Origin: Butyrivibrio sp.
GTDB taxonomy: Bacteria > Bacillota > Clostridia > Lachnospirales > Lachnospiraceae
Length of the DNA stretch: 10,802 bases
Reading direction: 5' to 3'
Assembly (NCBI GenBank): GCA_024688095.1
Contig: JAILEJ010000277.1
Location: forward strand, 1 to 10,802
The position numbers and the translations under genes are program-made. Positions within the stretch are counted from its first letter, which is position 1. The number at the start of each line of letters is the position of its first letter. The notes under the pieces were generated by a model. The model was not told where the DNA came from and made no database searches. It saw nothing but the letters and a program-made list of their open reading frames with translations. Positions 1-7,407 of this stretch are shown here, piece after piece.

Positions 1-57
1 TGTGAGGGAGACAACCTGGCTTTAGAATTAGTATGAAAATTTTTCTTATGAGGGAGG

Positions 58-76
58 AAGTTCATTAAATGAACTT
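58..76. repeat. Perfect 19-bp palindrome (operator-like)
   Basis: AAGTTCATT, one central A, then AATGAACTT: two perfect 9-bp arms around one base. No T-run follows directly, so it does not look like a complete intrinsic terminator. Its compact symmetry fits a dimeric repressor site, or a small hairpin in a transcript that enters from upstream. The half-site TTAAATGAAC recurs at 124-133. No known regulator is recognised. Confidence 0.5.
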
Positions 77-133
77 TTGAAATGCTCTTTCGCATTTCTT
101 GATTATAATATAATCCCTCAACCTTAAATGAAC
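65..133 (+). repeat. 10-bp direct repeat TTAAATGAAC (65-74 and 124-133)
   Basis: The same ten bases occur at 65-74 and 124-133, 59 bp apart. The first copy is the right half of the 19-bp palindrome; the second stands alone, inside a weak CTTA/TAAG inverted pair at 123-126 and 135-138. They could be one full and one half operator of the same regulator, but in AT-rich DNA a 10-mer repeat may be chance. Confidence 0.35.
79..98. repeat. Short inverted repeat GAAATGC / GCATTTC
   Basis: Seven-base perfect arms at 79-85 and 92-98 surround a six-base loop TCTTTC. The hairpin follows the 19-bp palindrome by two bases, so the two would stack in an RNA. The downstream sequence has only scattered T residues, so it is at best a weak terminator for an upstream gene. 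Confidence 0.35.
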
Positions 134-230
134 CTAAGAAAGATATGAACAAGTTGTGAATTTATTTAATAGTTACAAGAAGAGCATCAATTATATTAGT
201 AGAAAGTATTCATTTATCAGGAGCTAACGA

Positions 231-259
231 TTGATGGTGTTTGGTTGATAGAATATAAT
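231..259 (+). promoter_or_regulatory. Sigma-A promoter for the kinase/regulator operon
   Basis: A -35 TTGATG at 231-236 (four of six consensus bases) and a perfect -10 TATAAT at 254-259 are separated by the ideal 17 bp. Transcription would begin near 266, giving a leader of about 50 bases before the kinase ATG. Unlike the two transporter promoters in this window, it has a recognisable -35 and no convincing pair of 21-bp-spaced repeats upstream. This suggests basal, activator-independent expression of the sensor pair. Confidence 0.65.
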
Positions 260-314
260 TAAAGAGTATTTTGATATATTTTTCCTATGAATTGGAGTAA
301 TAAAAATTATTAAC

Positions 315-2066
315 ATGAAACATATTATTTCTCAAAGTGAACAAAGTAAAAAGAAATCATTTATAGATACAATAACAATCTCAGTGACCGCCTATATTAT
401 CCTTATGATTGTTATTCTTTCATTCATATTTGTAAATACGTCGTCAACGCTTGAGGATAATGCACATGCGACATTGGAGCAGCTTGAAAAGATTTTTAAC
501 TACGAAATAGAAGAGATTCTAAATGCGAATGAACAGGCGCTTGCCACGCTTCTTCTTGATAATGAAAACATAAGAACTTTCGAGTATGGGAATGATATCC
601 AACGTGCTGTTGCTTCTCAAAATATGATAAATAATCTAAAAAATATTGCTCTATCAAGTAAAGACATCAAAACACTTTTTTTCTATGATCTTATAAATGA
701 AACATATCTTGCAAATTTCGAAGAAGGTATTAGTTATAAAGGGCAAAAAGAAATAGAAGAGTATATAGGTATTTTAAATGAAGAATTTCCAGACAATATG
801 CCATCGACCTGGTTTTGTAGAAAAATAGGTGACCATAATTATCTCTTAAGACTCTATAAGAACAAGAAGAGAATGATTGGTGCTTTGGTAGATGTTTCTG
901 ATTTGTTTTATCTTGCTATGGATAATGATTCTGCACTTTATACAATAACCGATGCTGATTTTAACATCATTGAACAATTTGGAAATGATGTTCATTTAAA
1001 AGAAGGGGCTGTTTCAGAAATATTTTTGGAGACAGCGGGATGGACTTCTGATAAAAGTCACTTTATTCTTGGTGAAACCTCCGAAAAGGGCGATTTTAAT
1101 ACGTTTGTCAGCATGAGAAGAGAAGACGTTCTGGGAAGCTTCAGGCTTTTACAGATTGTAATAATCCTACTGAATTTATTTGCTATATTATATATAGTCG
1201 GAATAGTATTATACACGCGAAGTGTTTTTTATAAACCATTTACAGAGCTTTTAAATGCTATGAAAAAAATAAGTAATGGAGATCAAGACCAAAGGCTTTC
1301 CGCTGAAGCAACTACACAGGAATTTGAAAAGATAAATACGAGCTTTAATCAAATGATGGATACCATAGTCAATCTTAAAATGAAGTCTTATGAGGAAAGA
1401 ATTCAGTTTGACGAAGCAACACTTAAATACGTGCAACTTCAGATAAGACCTCATTTTTTTCTGAATGCGCTTACTACTATTCATAGTATGTCCTATCAGA
1501 ACAGAGATGAAGACATAAGAGAATATATTGAAAGACTTTCCCGAAATGTCCGTTATCTTTTTAAATCAGGACTTCACACCGTTTCTCTTTCTGAGGAAAT
1601 AGAACATGCAAGAGATTACATGGGAATGCAGGATATTCTTTATCCAAACTGTGTATTTGAATTCATAGATATAGAGGATGGACTTCAGGATTATCCTGTC
1701 CCCCAGCTTATTGTTCATACAATACTAGAGAATATTTATAAGCATACGGTTTCAGTTGATAAACTTACTTCTATTCTTATTTCTGCCAAAATTGAGGAAA
1801 AAGATGGAGCCAAAATGTGTCATATTGCAATAGAAGATGATGGTGTAGGTTACCCCAAAGAATTCCTTGAACAGGTTAGAGCCGGTGAAGTGAAAGTAAA
1901 GGAAAACGGTCACGGCATAGGGCTCTGGAATCTGAAAAAGACACTGGAACTGATGTACAGAAGAGATGATCTTATATATTTTTCAAATAAAGAACCAGAG
2001 GGTAGCAGAACAGATATCTGGATACCAAAACGTGTTAAGAGGCAAAGTAGCGTATGGAAATTATAG
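315..2066 (+). CDS. Sensor histidine kinase, YesM/LytS type (HisKA_7TM-independent, His_kinase family)
   Basis: A 583-residue membrane sensor kinase expected to autophosphorylate and pass phosphate to the regulator encoded next. Visible order: short cytoplasmic N-terminus, transmembrane segment about 19-40, extracellular sensing region about 41-277 (probably Cache-like, by family analogy), second transmembrane segment about 278-301, HAMP linker about 302-355, then the catalytic half. The H-box is QIRPHFFLNAL with phospho-acceptor H380. The N-box has N473 and H477. ATP-lid glycines appear as DGVG (509-512) and GHGIGL (532-537). All key residues are present, so it should be active. The ATG at 315 has only a distant GGAG at 294-297, so translation may be weak. 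The next in-frame Met lies inside the first membrane segment, which makes 315 the best start. It overlaps the regulator gene by 13 bp. In this family, Firmicute members usually control carbohydrate uptake; the ligand here is unknown. Confidence 0.93.
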   Translation: MKHIISQSEQSKKKSFIDTITISVTAYIILMIVILSFIFVNTSSTLEDNAHATLEQLEKIFNYEIEEILNANEQALATLLLDNENIRTFEYGNDIQRAVASQNMINNLKNIALSSKDIKTLFFYDLINETYLANFEEGISYKGQKEIEEYIGILNEEFPDNMPSTWFCRKIGDHNYLLRLYKNKKRMIGALVDVSDLFYLAMDNDSALYTITDADFNIIEQFGNDVHLKEGAVSEIFLETAGWTSDKSHFILGETSEKGDFNTFVSMRREDVLGSFRLLQIVIILLNLFAILYIVGIVLYTRSVFYKPFTELLNAMKKISNGDQDQRLSAEATTQEFEKINTSFNQMMDTIVNLKMKSYEERIQFDEATLKYVQLQIRPHFFLNALTTIHSMSYQNRDEDIREYIERLSRNVRYLFKSGLHTVSLSEEIEHARDYMGMQDILYPNCVFEFIDIEDGLQDYPVPQLIVHTILENIYKHTVSVDKLTSILISAKIEEKDGAKMCHIAIEDDGVGYPKEFLEQVRAGEVKVKENGHGIGLWNLKKTLELMYRRDDLIYFSNKEPEGSRTDIWIPKRVKRQSSVWKL

Positions 2067-3667
2067 TTATTGATGATGATATGCCCACAGTGGAAGTCAT
2101 TCTTAAAAGCGTAGATTGGAAAAAATTTAATATTGATACCACTTATTCTGCTTACAACATAAGCGGCGCTCAGAAGATTTTTCTTGAAAATAATATAAGC
2201 ATAGCAATATGTGATATAGAAATGCCAATGGGCAGTGGACTGGACCTTCTTAAATGGGTTAGAGAAAAAGGCTTTGATACAGAGTTTATTTTTCTTACAA
2301 GCCATGAAAAGTTTGATTACGCCAAGCAGGCAATACAGTACAACGCATCAGGATATGTAGTTAAGCCATTTAATGTAGAGCGTATGGAAGCAGAACTTGT
2401 AACGGCTCTTCAGAAGCTTCATGACAGGGCAGAAATTCAAAAAGCATCTTTGTATGAAGAATGGTATTCAGATAATCTTGAATATGTTGAGACAGTTTTC
2501 TGGAATGATATTTTAAAAGGAAGAATAGCGACAGACCTTTCAACCATAGATGCTGAAATAAAAAACAAAAGACTAAACATTGACGTAAATGCAATGTATG
2601 GAATAATTCTTCTTGCAGGTTCTAATATTAATCAGCTAACAGAGGATTATGGGCATGAATCTGTAGGCGCTTTTGAAAAAAAGCTTTCAGAGCTGTCAGC
2701 AACAAAGATAACCGGTGGGTCAGGAATTAACAGATGTATAAGCTATCAATCGAAGAACATACCTTTTACTGCAATGATTCTTGATGCATCCATTATATCC
2801 AAAAATGATATTAATGAAAAGCTGGAGACCCTTATAGATGAAGTATTGGAAGTCTATAAAGTAACAATAACTGCATACATCAGCAATTTATACAGCATTG
2901 ATAAATTAGGAAGCGCTTGTCAGCATCTTGAAGAACTTGATAAAAATAATGTTGCATCAAAAGGAAAAGTCTTTTTTGAAGATGATGTTATTGTAATGGC
3001 TTCTGATCAGGAACATATACTTAATCAGGATCAGATACGACTTCTTCTTAATGAAAAAAAGAAAAAAGAGCTTTTAAATCTTCTAAAATTCAGCATGGAG
3101 TCACTGGCAGCAAAGAAGAAACTTGATGCAGTTGCGTTAAAAGATATTAAGCAGGATCTTTTGCAAACTGTTTATGTATATCTTTATGGAAAAGAAATTC
3201 AGGCAACACAGCTATTTGGCAATGAGGCCGCTATTTCTCTTGATGAAAGAGCCGGAGACTCTCTTATGGATATGATAAGATGGCAGGTATATCTGATTTC
3301 ACAAACCATTGATTATGTATCTGAAGTTGAGCAGTCCAATTCTATCGTGAGTAGGGCGAAGGCCTTTGTTCACGAGCATTATAAAGAAGAGATTTCCAGA
3401 ACAGAGGTTGCTGCAAGTGTATATCTTACACCTGAGTATATGGCTAAAATGTTTAAAAAAGAAACGGGAATAAGTATAAAGCAGTATATAACAGACTACA
3501 GGGTTTCAAAGGCAAAGGAGCTTTTATCAAATCCAGATATCAGAATAAGTGATGTAGCTACAGATGTTGGATTTGATAACTTTTCCTATTTTTCAACTGT
3601 TTTTAAAAAGACAACCGGATATACGCCTAATGAATATCACGCTATGACAATGGGAGAAACATTTTAA
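2054..3667 (+). CDS. AraC-type response regulator, YesN family
   Basis: A 537-residue cytoplasmic response regulator partnered with the overlapping kinase. The N-terminal receiver domain (about 1-120) shows the acidic cluster D7-D8-D9, phospho-acceptor D54 in CDIEMP, T82 and K104 in VKPF: a full set of receiver active-site residues. A long middle region (about 130-430) has no recognised motif and is typical of YesN-like proteins. The C-terminus (about 433-530) is a double helix-turn-helix AraC domain, recognisable from ISRTEVAASVYLTPEYMAKM and from ISDVATDVGFDNFSYFSTVF followed by TGYTPNEY. The ATG at 2054 follows AGAGG at 2038-2042 and lies within the end of the kinase gene, suggesting translational coupling. 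Likely targets, by position and promoter architecture, are the paired repeats upstream of the binding-protein gene and of the permease gene. The distal repeat of the first pair overlaps this gene's own stop codon. No terminator is visible before the next gene. Confidence 0.95.
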   Translation: MEIIVIDDDMPTVEVILKSVDWKKFNIDTTYSAYNISGAQKIFLENNISIAICDIEMPMGSGLDLLKWVREKGFDTEFIFLTSHEKFDYAKQAIQYNASGYVVKPFNVERMEAELVTALQKLHDRAEIQKASLYEEWYSDNLEYVETVFWNDILKGRIATDLSTIDAEIKNKRLNIDVNAMYGIILLAGSNINQLTEDYGHESVGAFEKKLSELSATKITGGSGINRCISYQSKNIPFTAMILDASIISKNDINEKLETLIDEVLEVYKVTITAYISNLYSIDKLGSACQHLEELDKNNVASKGKVFFEDDVIVMASDQEHILNQDQIRLLLNEKKKKELLNLLKFSMESLAAKKKLDAVALKDIKQDLLQTVYVYLYGKEIQATQLFGNEAAISLDERAGDSLMDMIRWQVYLISQTIDYVSEVEQSNSIVSRAKAFVHEHYKEEISRTEVAASVYLTPEYMAKMFKKETGISIKQYITDYRVSKAKELLSNPDIRISDVATDVGFDNFSYFSTVFKKTTGYTPNEYHAMTMGETF

Positions 3668-3705
3668 ATCTTATAATTGAAAATCTAACTCTTATTTTTA
3701 AAAGA
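3663..3705 (+). promoter_or_regulatory. Putative AraC-type activator site, binding-protein promoter
   Basis: Two related 11-mers, TTTAAATCTTA (3663-3673) and TCTAACTCTTA (3684-3694), match at 9 of 11 positions and start exactly 21 bp apart, two helical turns. TTTTTAAAAGA (3695-3705) follows directly. The same arrangement occurs at 5462-5504 upstream of the permeases. Tandem direct repeats about 21 bp apart, ending near the -35 position, are usual for AraC-family activators. Binding by the adjacent YesN-type regulator is inferred, not shown. Confidence 0.6.
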
Positions 3706-3725
3706 AAGACATGTACCACTCTTTA

Positions 3726-3731
3726 TATAAT
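3726..3731 (+). promoter_or_regulatory. -10 box of the binding-protein gene
   Basis: Perfect TATAAT. The hexamer 17 bp upstream (3703-3708, AGAAAG) is not a -35 box, which fits an activator-dependent promoter. Transcription would start near 3738, leaving a leader of about 46 bases. Confidence 0.6.
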
Positions 3732-3751
3732 TATCACAGTTAACAAAAACC

Positions 3752-3768
3752 ATAATCGTAAAGATTAT
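3752..3768 (+). other. Leader hairpin just upstream of the ribosome binding site
   Basis: ATAATC (3752-3757), loop GTAAA, GATTAT (3763-3768): a six-pair AU-rich stem ending two bases before the AGGGAGG Shine-Dalgarno at 3771-3777. It would fold in the short leader of the binding-protein mRNA. It might protect the 5' end or keep the ribosome site open, but it is small and weak and may have no function. Confidence 0.3.
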
Positions 3769-3783
3769 AAAGGGAGGTTATTC

Positions 3784-5328
3784 ATGGCAAAGAAAATAGT
3801 AAGTACTTTATTGGCCACAGTTATGGCACTTTCAATGGTTGCATGTGGATCATCATCTGAAGAAGCAACAACTTCAGAAGAAACAACTACTACTGAAGAT
3901 AATTCTACTACTGAAGCAGCGGCAGACGGTGAATATGATCAGATCACCTATGCATTTGTTACTTTTAACACTGTTCCAGATGATACATCTGATGTAGAAG
4001 AAGCAATTAACCAGATTACAAGAGAAAAAATAGGCGTAGAGGTTCATCTGATGCCACTTTCAATTGCAGACTATACACAGCAGGTAAGTCTTGCGGTTCA
4101 AAATGGTGAGGTTGATATCTTCCATACACTCGGTGATCTTGGAAACAGTATAGCAAGTGATATGTGCTACGATATAACAGACATAATTGATACTGATGCA
4201 AAAGAAACAAAAGAATTATTTGAAGAAGAGTGGTTAAAGACTACAATGCAGGATGGAAGACTATATGCAATTCCTACACTTAAGCCATTTGCTCTTCAGC
4301 CTATGCTTATTTATAGAAAGGATATTGCAGCTGAGCTTAACCTTGATATGGAATCAGTACAATCAGTTAAGGATCTTACAGAAATTTTTGCAAAGGTAAA
4401 AGAAGCTCATCCTGAAATGACACCATTTGCGCCTGTATCACAGGGGGACAGCGGTCTCACAAGATGGATACAGGGAATTGACTGGCTTGGAGATTCATTT
4501 GCATCTCCTACAGGTGTTCTTCAGGGAGATGATCTGACAGTTACAAGCTATTATGACCTTGCTGATTTTGAAGAATATGCTGCACTTGTAAGAGATTGGT
4601 ACAACAATGATTATATTATGAAAGATGCAGCAACAACTACTTCAGCTGCGGCAGAGCTTATGTCATCAGGTTCATATTTTGCTTATTCCGCATCCTATAG
4701 TTACCCTCTTGAGGATACAGCAGCATCTCTTTCAGCTCCATCAGGATATGAAGTTGGTGCAATTGCTCTCGGCGATGCTTATCTTGATACATCATCAATA
4801 AATGCAGTCGCACAGGTTATTGCTTCAACATCAGAAAATCCGGATGCTGCTCTTAAATTCCTCAATCTCACATATACAGATCCTGATGTTATTAACACAA
4901 TGCTTTACGGTATTGAAGGAAGAGACTATGTTAAGAACGACGATGGAACAGTATCTTATCCGGAAGGACAGGATGCCAGCACAGTATCATATACTGCACA
5001 GCTTTCATGTGGTGTTCTTGGTAATTTCTTCATTCAGTGGCCACTTGAAGGTTCAGGTTCTGAAGAGTCTCTAAAATGGGAAGACGAGCAAAATCATAAC
5101 GCACCTTCTTCACCAGCAATGGGATTCACATTTGATGCTTCTTCTGTTCAGACTCAGTACACAGCAGTATCAAATGTAATTCAGCAGTATCTTCCAGGTA
5201 TTGCATGTGGATCTGTTGATCCTGATACTGCACTTGAGGAATTCCGTCAGGCACTTAAAGATGCTGGTTATGATGAAATTATTTCAGCTAAACAGGATCA
5301 GCTTGATGCATGGCTTTCAGCTCAATAA
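3784..5328 (+). CDS. Extracellular solute-binding lipoprotein of a sugar ABC transporter (LplA type)
   Basis: A 514-residue carbohydrate-binding lipoprotein that would capture substrate outside the membrane and deliver it to the two permeases encoded downstream. The N-terminus is a classical lipoprotein signal: K3-K4, a hydrophobic core, and lipobox MVAC with lipidated C21. A Ser/Thr/Glu-rich flexible tether follows to about residue 48. The rest has the size and character of family 1 solute-binding proteins (COG1653), including DIFHTLGDL and the aromatic-rich SGSYFAYSASYSYP, of the sort that could stack on sugars. The ATG follows AGGGAGG at 3771-3777, six bases upstream. The gene has its own promoter and is followed by a strong terminator, so it is transcribed at least partly apart from the permeases, as often seen when the binding protein is needed in excess. 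The substrate cannot be read from sequence; an oligosaccharide is inferred from family and neighbours. Confidence 0.92.
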   Translation: MAKKIVSTLLATVMALSMVACGSSSEEATTSEETTTTEDNSTTEAAADGEYDQITYAFVTFNTVPDDTSDVEEAINQITREKIGVEVHLMPLSIADYTQQVSLAVQNGEVDIFHTLGDLGNSIASDMCYDITDIIDTDAKETKELFEEEWLKTTMQDGRLYAIPTLKPFALQPMLIYRKDIAAELNLDMESVQSVKDLTEIFAKVKEAHPEMTPFAPVSQGDSGLTRWIQGIDWLGDSFASPTGVLQGDDLTVTSYYDLADFEEYAALVRDWYNNDYIMKDAATTTSAAAELMSSGSYFAYSASYSYPLEDTAASLSAPSGYEVGAIALGDAYLDTSSINAVAQVIASTSENPDAALKFLNLTYTDPDVINTMLYGIEGRDYVKNDDGTVSYPEGQDASTVSYTAQLSCGVLGNFFIQWPLEGSGSEESLKWEDEQNHNAPSSPAMGFTFDASSVQTQYTAVSNVIQQYLPGIACGSVDPDTALEEFRQALKDAGYDEIISAKQDQLDAWLSAQ

Positions 5329-5383
5329 AATTTTAGATTTATGGTTTTCTTATGAAAATCAATGATCTTATATAAACCTACTT

Positions 5384-5415
5384 AAAGCAGACCGGTTTTG
5401 TCGGTCTGCTTTTTT
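5384..5415 (+). terminator. Intrinsic terminator after the binding-protein gene
   Basis: A perfect 11-bp stem, AAAGCAGACCG (5384-5394) with CGGTCTGCTTT (5402-5412), closes a seven-base loop and runs into six T residues (5410-5415). It separates the binding-protein gene from the permease operon, which has its own promoter just downstream. Confidence 0.92.
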
Positions 5416-5461
5416 GTATGTCTGACTACGCACGTTTATATACTTCATATTACTGGCTTAT

Positions 5462-5504
5462 TTCAGGTCTTAAAATCAAAAATTCAGTCCTTGTTTTTAA
5501 AAGA
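5462..5504 (+). promoter_or_regulatory. Putative AraC-type activator site, permease promoter
   Basis: TTCAGGTCTTA (5462-5472) and TTCAGTCCTTG (5483-5493) match at 8 of 11 positions and start exactly 21 bp apart. TTTTTAAAAGA (5494-5504) follows directly, as at the binding-protein promoter. The 26-base blocks 3680-3705 and 5479-5504 agree at 20 positions, and all six differences are transitions. Merged consensus of the four half-sites: TYYARNYCTTR. The YesN-type regulator is the obvious candidate binder, by inference. Confidence 0.6.
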
Positions 5505-5523
5505 GAATAACCTTTCTATTTAC

Positions 5524-5529
5524 TATACT
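5524..5529 (+). promoter_or_regulatory. -10 box of the permease-NIF3-esterase operon
   Basis: TATACT, 30 bases after the start of the shared TTTTTAAAAGA block (31 at the other promoter). The hexamer 17 bp upstream (5501-5506, AAGAGA) is not a -35 box. A second possible -10, TATAGT at 5533-5538, is less well placed. The leader would be about 20 bases. Confidence 0.5.
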
Positions 5530-5555
5530 GATTATAGTTGGAAAGGAGATTTATT

Positions 5556-6494
5556 ATGAGTGAGACAAGTGTAAAGAAAGTAAAAGTAAAAACAAAATAT
5601 GCAAAGACAGGCCCACTTCTTCTGATCGCGGCACCGGGAATTATATATCTGCTTATAAACAATTATATTCCTATGTTTGGAATATTTCTTGCTTTTAAGA
5701 ACTTTAGTTATAAAAAGGGTATCTGGGGAAGTCCCTGGAGTGGATTTGAAAACTTCAGATTCTTATTTCAGACAAAAGACGCTGTAATAATGACAAGAAA
5801 TACAATTCTCTATAATCTGGCATTTATAGTTCTTGGAACAATAATTGCAATCACAATAGCAATCTTCTTAAATGCATTAGGAGACAGCGCAAGGACAAAG
5901 TTCTTCCAGTCTGCGCTACTTCTTCCAAACCTGATGAGCTGGGTTATTATAGCTTACATGGTATATGCGTTTTTAAATTCAGATAGTGGTTTTGTCAATA
6001 ATACTATATTGAGAGCACTTGGAAAAGAAGATATTGCCTGGTATATGGAAAAGAATTACTGGCCGTTTATCCTAACATTTGTAAACCTTTGGAAAAATGC
6101 AGGATACCAATCAATTATCTATCTGGCAGCTATTGCAGGAATCGATAAATCTATATATGAGGCGGCAAGTCTTGATGGGGCAAGTAAATTCCAGCAGGTA
6201 TTTCAAATAACCCTTCCAATGTTAAAGCCTACAGTGATCATTATGACACTTATGGCAATAGGAAGAATCTTTTTCTCAGATTTCGGTTTATTCTACCAGG
6301 TTCCAATGAATTCAGGAGCTCTGTATGCAACAACTCAGACTATAGATACTTATGTATATAGAGGACTTATGGAACTTAATGATGTTGGAATGTCAGCTGC
6401 AGCAGGACTCTTCCAGTCAGTGCTTGGCTTTATCATTGTTGTTACAGCCAATGCCATTGTCAGAAAAGTAGATAGTGACAACGCATTATTCTAA
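5556..6494 (+). CDS. Sugar ABC transporter permease, LplB type
   Basis: An inner-membrane subunit of 312 residues that forms half of the translocation pore. About six hydrophobic segments are visible, starting near 19-46 (LLLIAAPGIIYLLINNYIPMF). The cytoplasmic EAA loop is clear at E202-A-A-S-L-D-G208, the docking site for the ATPase. The N-terminus, with its Lys-rich start and IPMFGIFLAFKNF, is typical of LplB/COG4209 permeases. The start is taken as ATG 5556, because GAAAGGAG at 5541-5548 sits seven bases before it. An in-frame TTG at 5538 would add six residues but lies upstream of that site. It is the first gene of the run extending to the window edge. The second permease follows after 12 bases. 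No ATPase gene is present nearby; in this transporter class a shared MsmX-type ATPase is commonly encoded elsewhere. Confidence 0.95.
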   Translation: MSETSVKKVKVKTKYAKTGPLLLIAAPGIIYLLINNYIPMFGIFLAFKNFSYKKGIWGSPWSGFENFRFLFQTKDAVIMTRNTILYNLAFIVLGTIIAITIAIFLNALGDSARTKFFQSALLLPNLMSWVIIAYMVYAFLNSDSGFVNNTILRALGKEDIAWYMEKNYWPFILTFVNLWKNAGYQSIIYLAAIAGIDKSIYEAASLDGASKFQQVFQITLPMLKPTVIIMTLMAIGRIFFSDFGLFYQVPMNSGALYATTQTIDTYVYRGLMELNDVGMSAAAGLFQSVLGFIIVVTANAIVRKVDSDNALF

Positions 6495-6506
6495 AGGAGA
6501 CTGAAA

Positions 6507-7388
6507 ATGGATACAAAACGATTTAATATAATTTCAACTATTGTTCTTGGTATACTGGCTGTAATTGCTCTTATGCCAATTATTCTCATAGTTATTGCAT
6601 CATTTACAGATGAAACTACGCTTCTAAGAAATGGATATTCATTTTTTCCTGAAATGTGGTCAACAGATGCATATGTGTATATGATTCAGCAAAGTGATAC
6701 TATTGTAAGAGCTTATGGAATTTCAGTACTTGTAACAGTTCTGGGAACTCTTATAAGTGTACTTATCACAACTATGATCGCATATCCTATGAGCAGAAAG
6801 AACTTTAAATATAAAAATGCACTTGCCTTTTTCGTTTTTTTCACCATGCTGTTTAATGGAGGTATAGTTCCTTCATATATGATGTGGACTCAGATATTTG
6901 AAATAAAAAACACAATATGGGCGCTAATATTACCTAATTATCTATGCGGTGCATTTAATATTTTCCTTGTAAGAAATTACTATGCTAACAGTATTCCTGA
7001 TGCGTTAATCGAATCTGCACAGATAGATGGAGCAAGTGAGCTTACAATATTTTTCAAGATCATTTTCCCATTAGCAATTCCTACTGTTGCAACAATATCA
7101 CTATTTACAGCACTCACCTATTGGAATGACTGGGTAAATGCACTATATTACATACAAAAGCCACAGTATTATGGTATTCAGAATCTGCTGATCAGAATAA
7201 TGAATAATATTCAATATCTAAAGAGTGGTGCTGCAAGCGTAGCAGTTGGAACAGGAGCGATTTCTCTTCCAAGTAACGCTGTAAGAATGTCAATGGCTGT
7301 AATTGGAATACTTCCTATTGTTGTTATTTACCCGTTTGTACAGAAGTATTTCGTCAAGGGTGTTGTTGTAGGTGCCGTAAAAGGCTGA
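6507..7388 (+). CDS. Sugar ABC transporter permease, LplC/YtcP type
   Basis: The 293-residue second pore subunit (COG0395 family), pairing with the permease encoded 12 bases upstream. Hydrophobic segments include about 9-33 (STIVLGILAVIALMPIILIV) and later ones, in the usual six-segment layout. The EAA-type loop reads E169-S-A-Q-I-D-G175 followed by ASELTIFFKIIFPLAIP, with the conserved glycine at 175. The C-terminus, YPFVQKYFVKGVVVGAVKG, is the family's characteristic tail. The Shine-Dalgarno AAAGGAG at 6493-6499 overlaps the stop codon of the preceding gene, which suggests translational coupling. Family members import oligosaccharides, including pectin- and xylan-derived ones; the exact substrate is unknown here. 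Confidence 0.95.
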   Translation: MDTKRFNIISTIVLGILAVIALMPIILIVIASFTDETTLLRNGYSFFPEMWSTDAYVYMIQQSDTIVRAYGISVLVTVLGTLISVLITTMIAYPMSRKNFKYKNALAFFVFFTMLFNGGIVPSYMMWTQIFEIKNTIWALILPNYLCGAFNIFLVRNYYANSIPDALIESAQIDGASELTIFFKIIFPLAIPTVATISLFTALTYWNDWVNALYYIQKPQYYGIQNLLIRIMNNIQYLKSGAASVAVGTGAISLPSNAVRMSMAVIGILPIVVIYPFVQKYFVKGVVVGAVKG

Positions 7389-7407
7389 CATAAATGGAGG
7401 AAATAAA

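Larger units (their letters stand above)
1..230. other. Non-coding region upstream of the two-component operon
   Basis: No convincing gene is seen in this AT-rich stretch. In the first forward frame, 11 codons are open from base 1 to a TGA at 34-36. These could be the tail of a gene outside the window, but nothing in the residues identifies one. A strong Shine-Dalgarno-like AGGGAGG at 51-57 precedes only a three-codon ORF (ATG at 69, stop at 78-80), so it is not called as a gene. The stretch also holds a 19-bp palindrome, a second short hairpin and a 10-bp direct repeat, annotated separately. AT-rich TATAAT hexamers at 104-109 and 109-114 have no well-spaced -35 partner. Confidence 0.5.

Noticed and set aside
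69..80. Three-codon ORF (ATG-AAC-TTT-stop) behind a strong AGGGAGG site
   Set aside because: Too short to support as a gene, and the ATG lies inside the palindrome; a leader-peptide role cannot be argued without a promoter upstream.
116..126. Possible TYYARNYCTTR half-site upstream of the kinase gene
   Set aside because: It matches 9 of 11 positions, but the place 21 bp upstream matches poorly and the distance to the -10 at 254 is far larger than at the other promoters.
1910..2305. 131-residue reverse-strand ORF across the kinase/regulator junction
   Set aside because: It opposes two well-supported overlapping genes and its composition looks like an antisense shadow.
4802..5074. 90-residue forward-frame ORF inside the binding-protein gene
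   Set aside because: It is an out-of-frame shadow of the binding-protein gene, with no ribosome site or recognisable domain.
5538..5555. TTG start adding six residues to the first permease
   Set aside because: The clear GAAAGGAG site at 5541-5548 lies downstream of the TTG and seven bases before the ATG at 5556.
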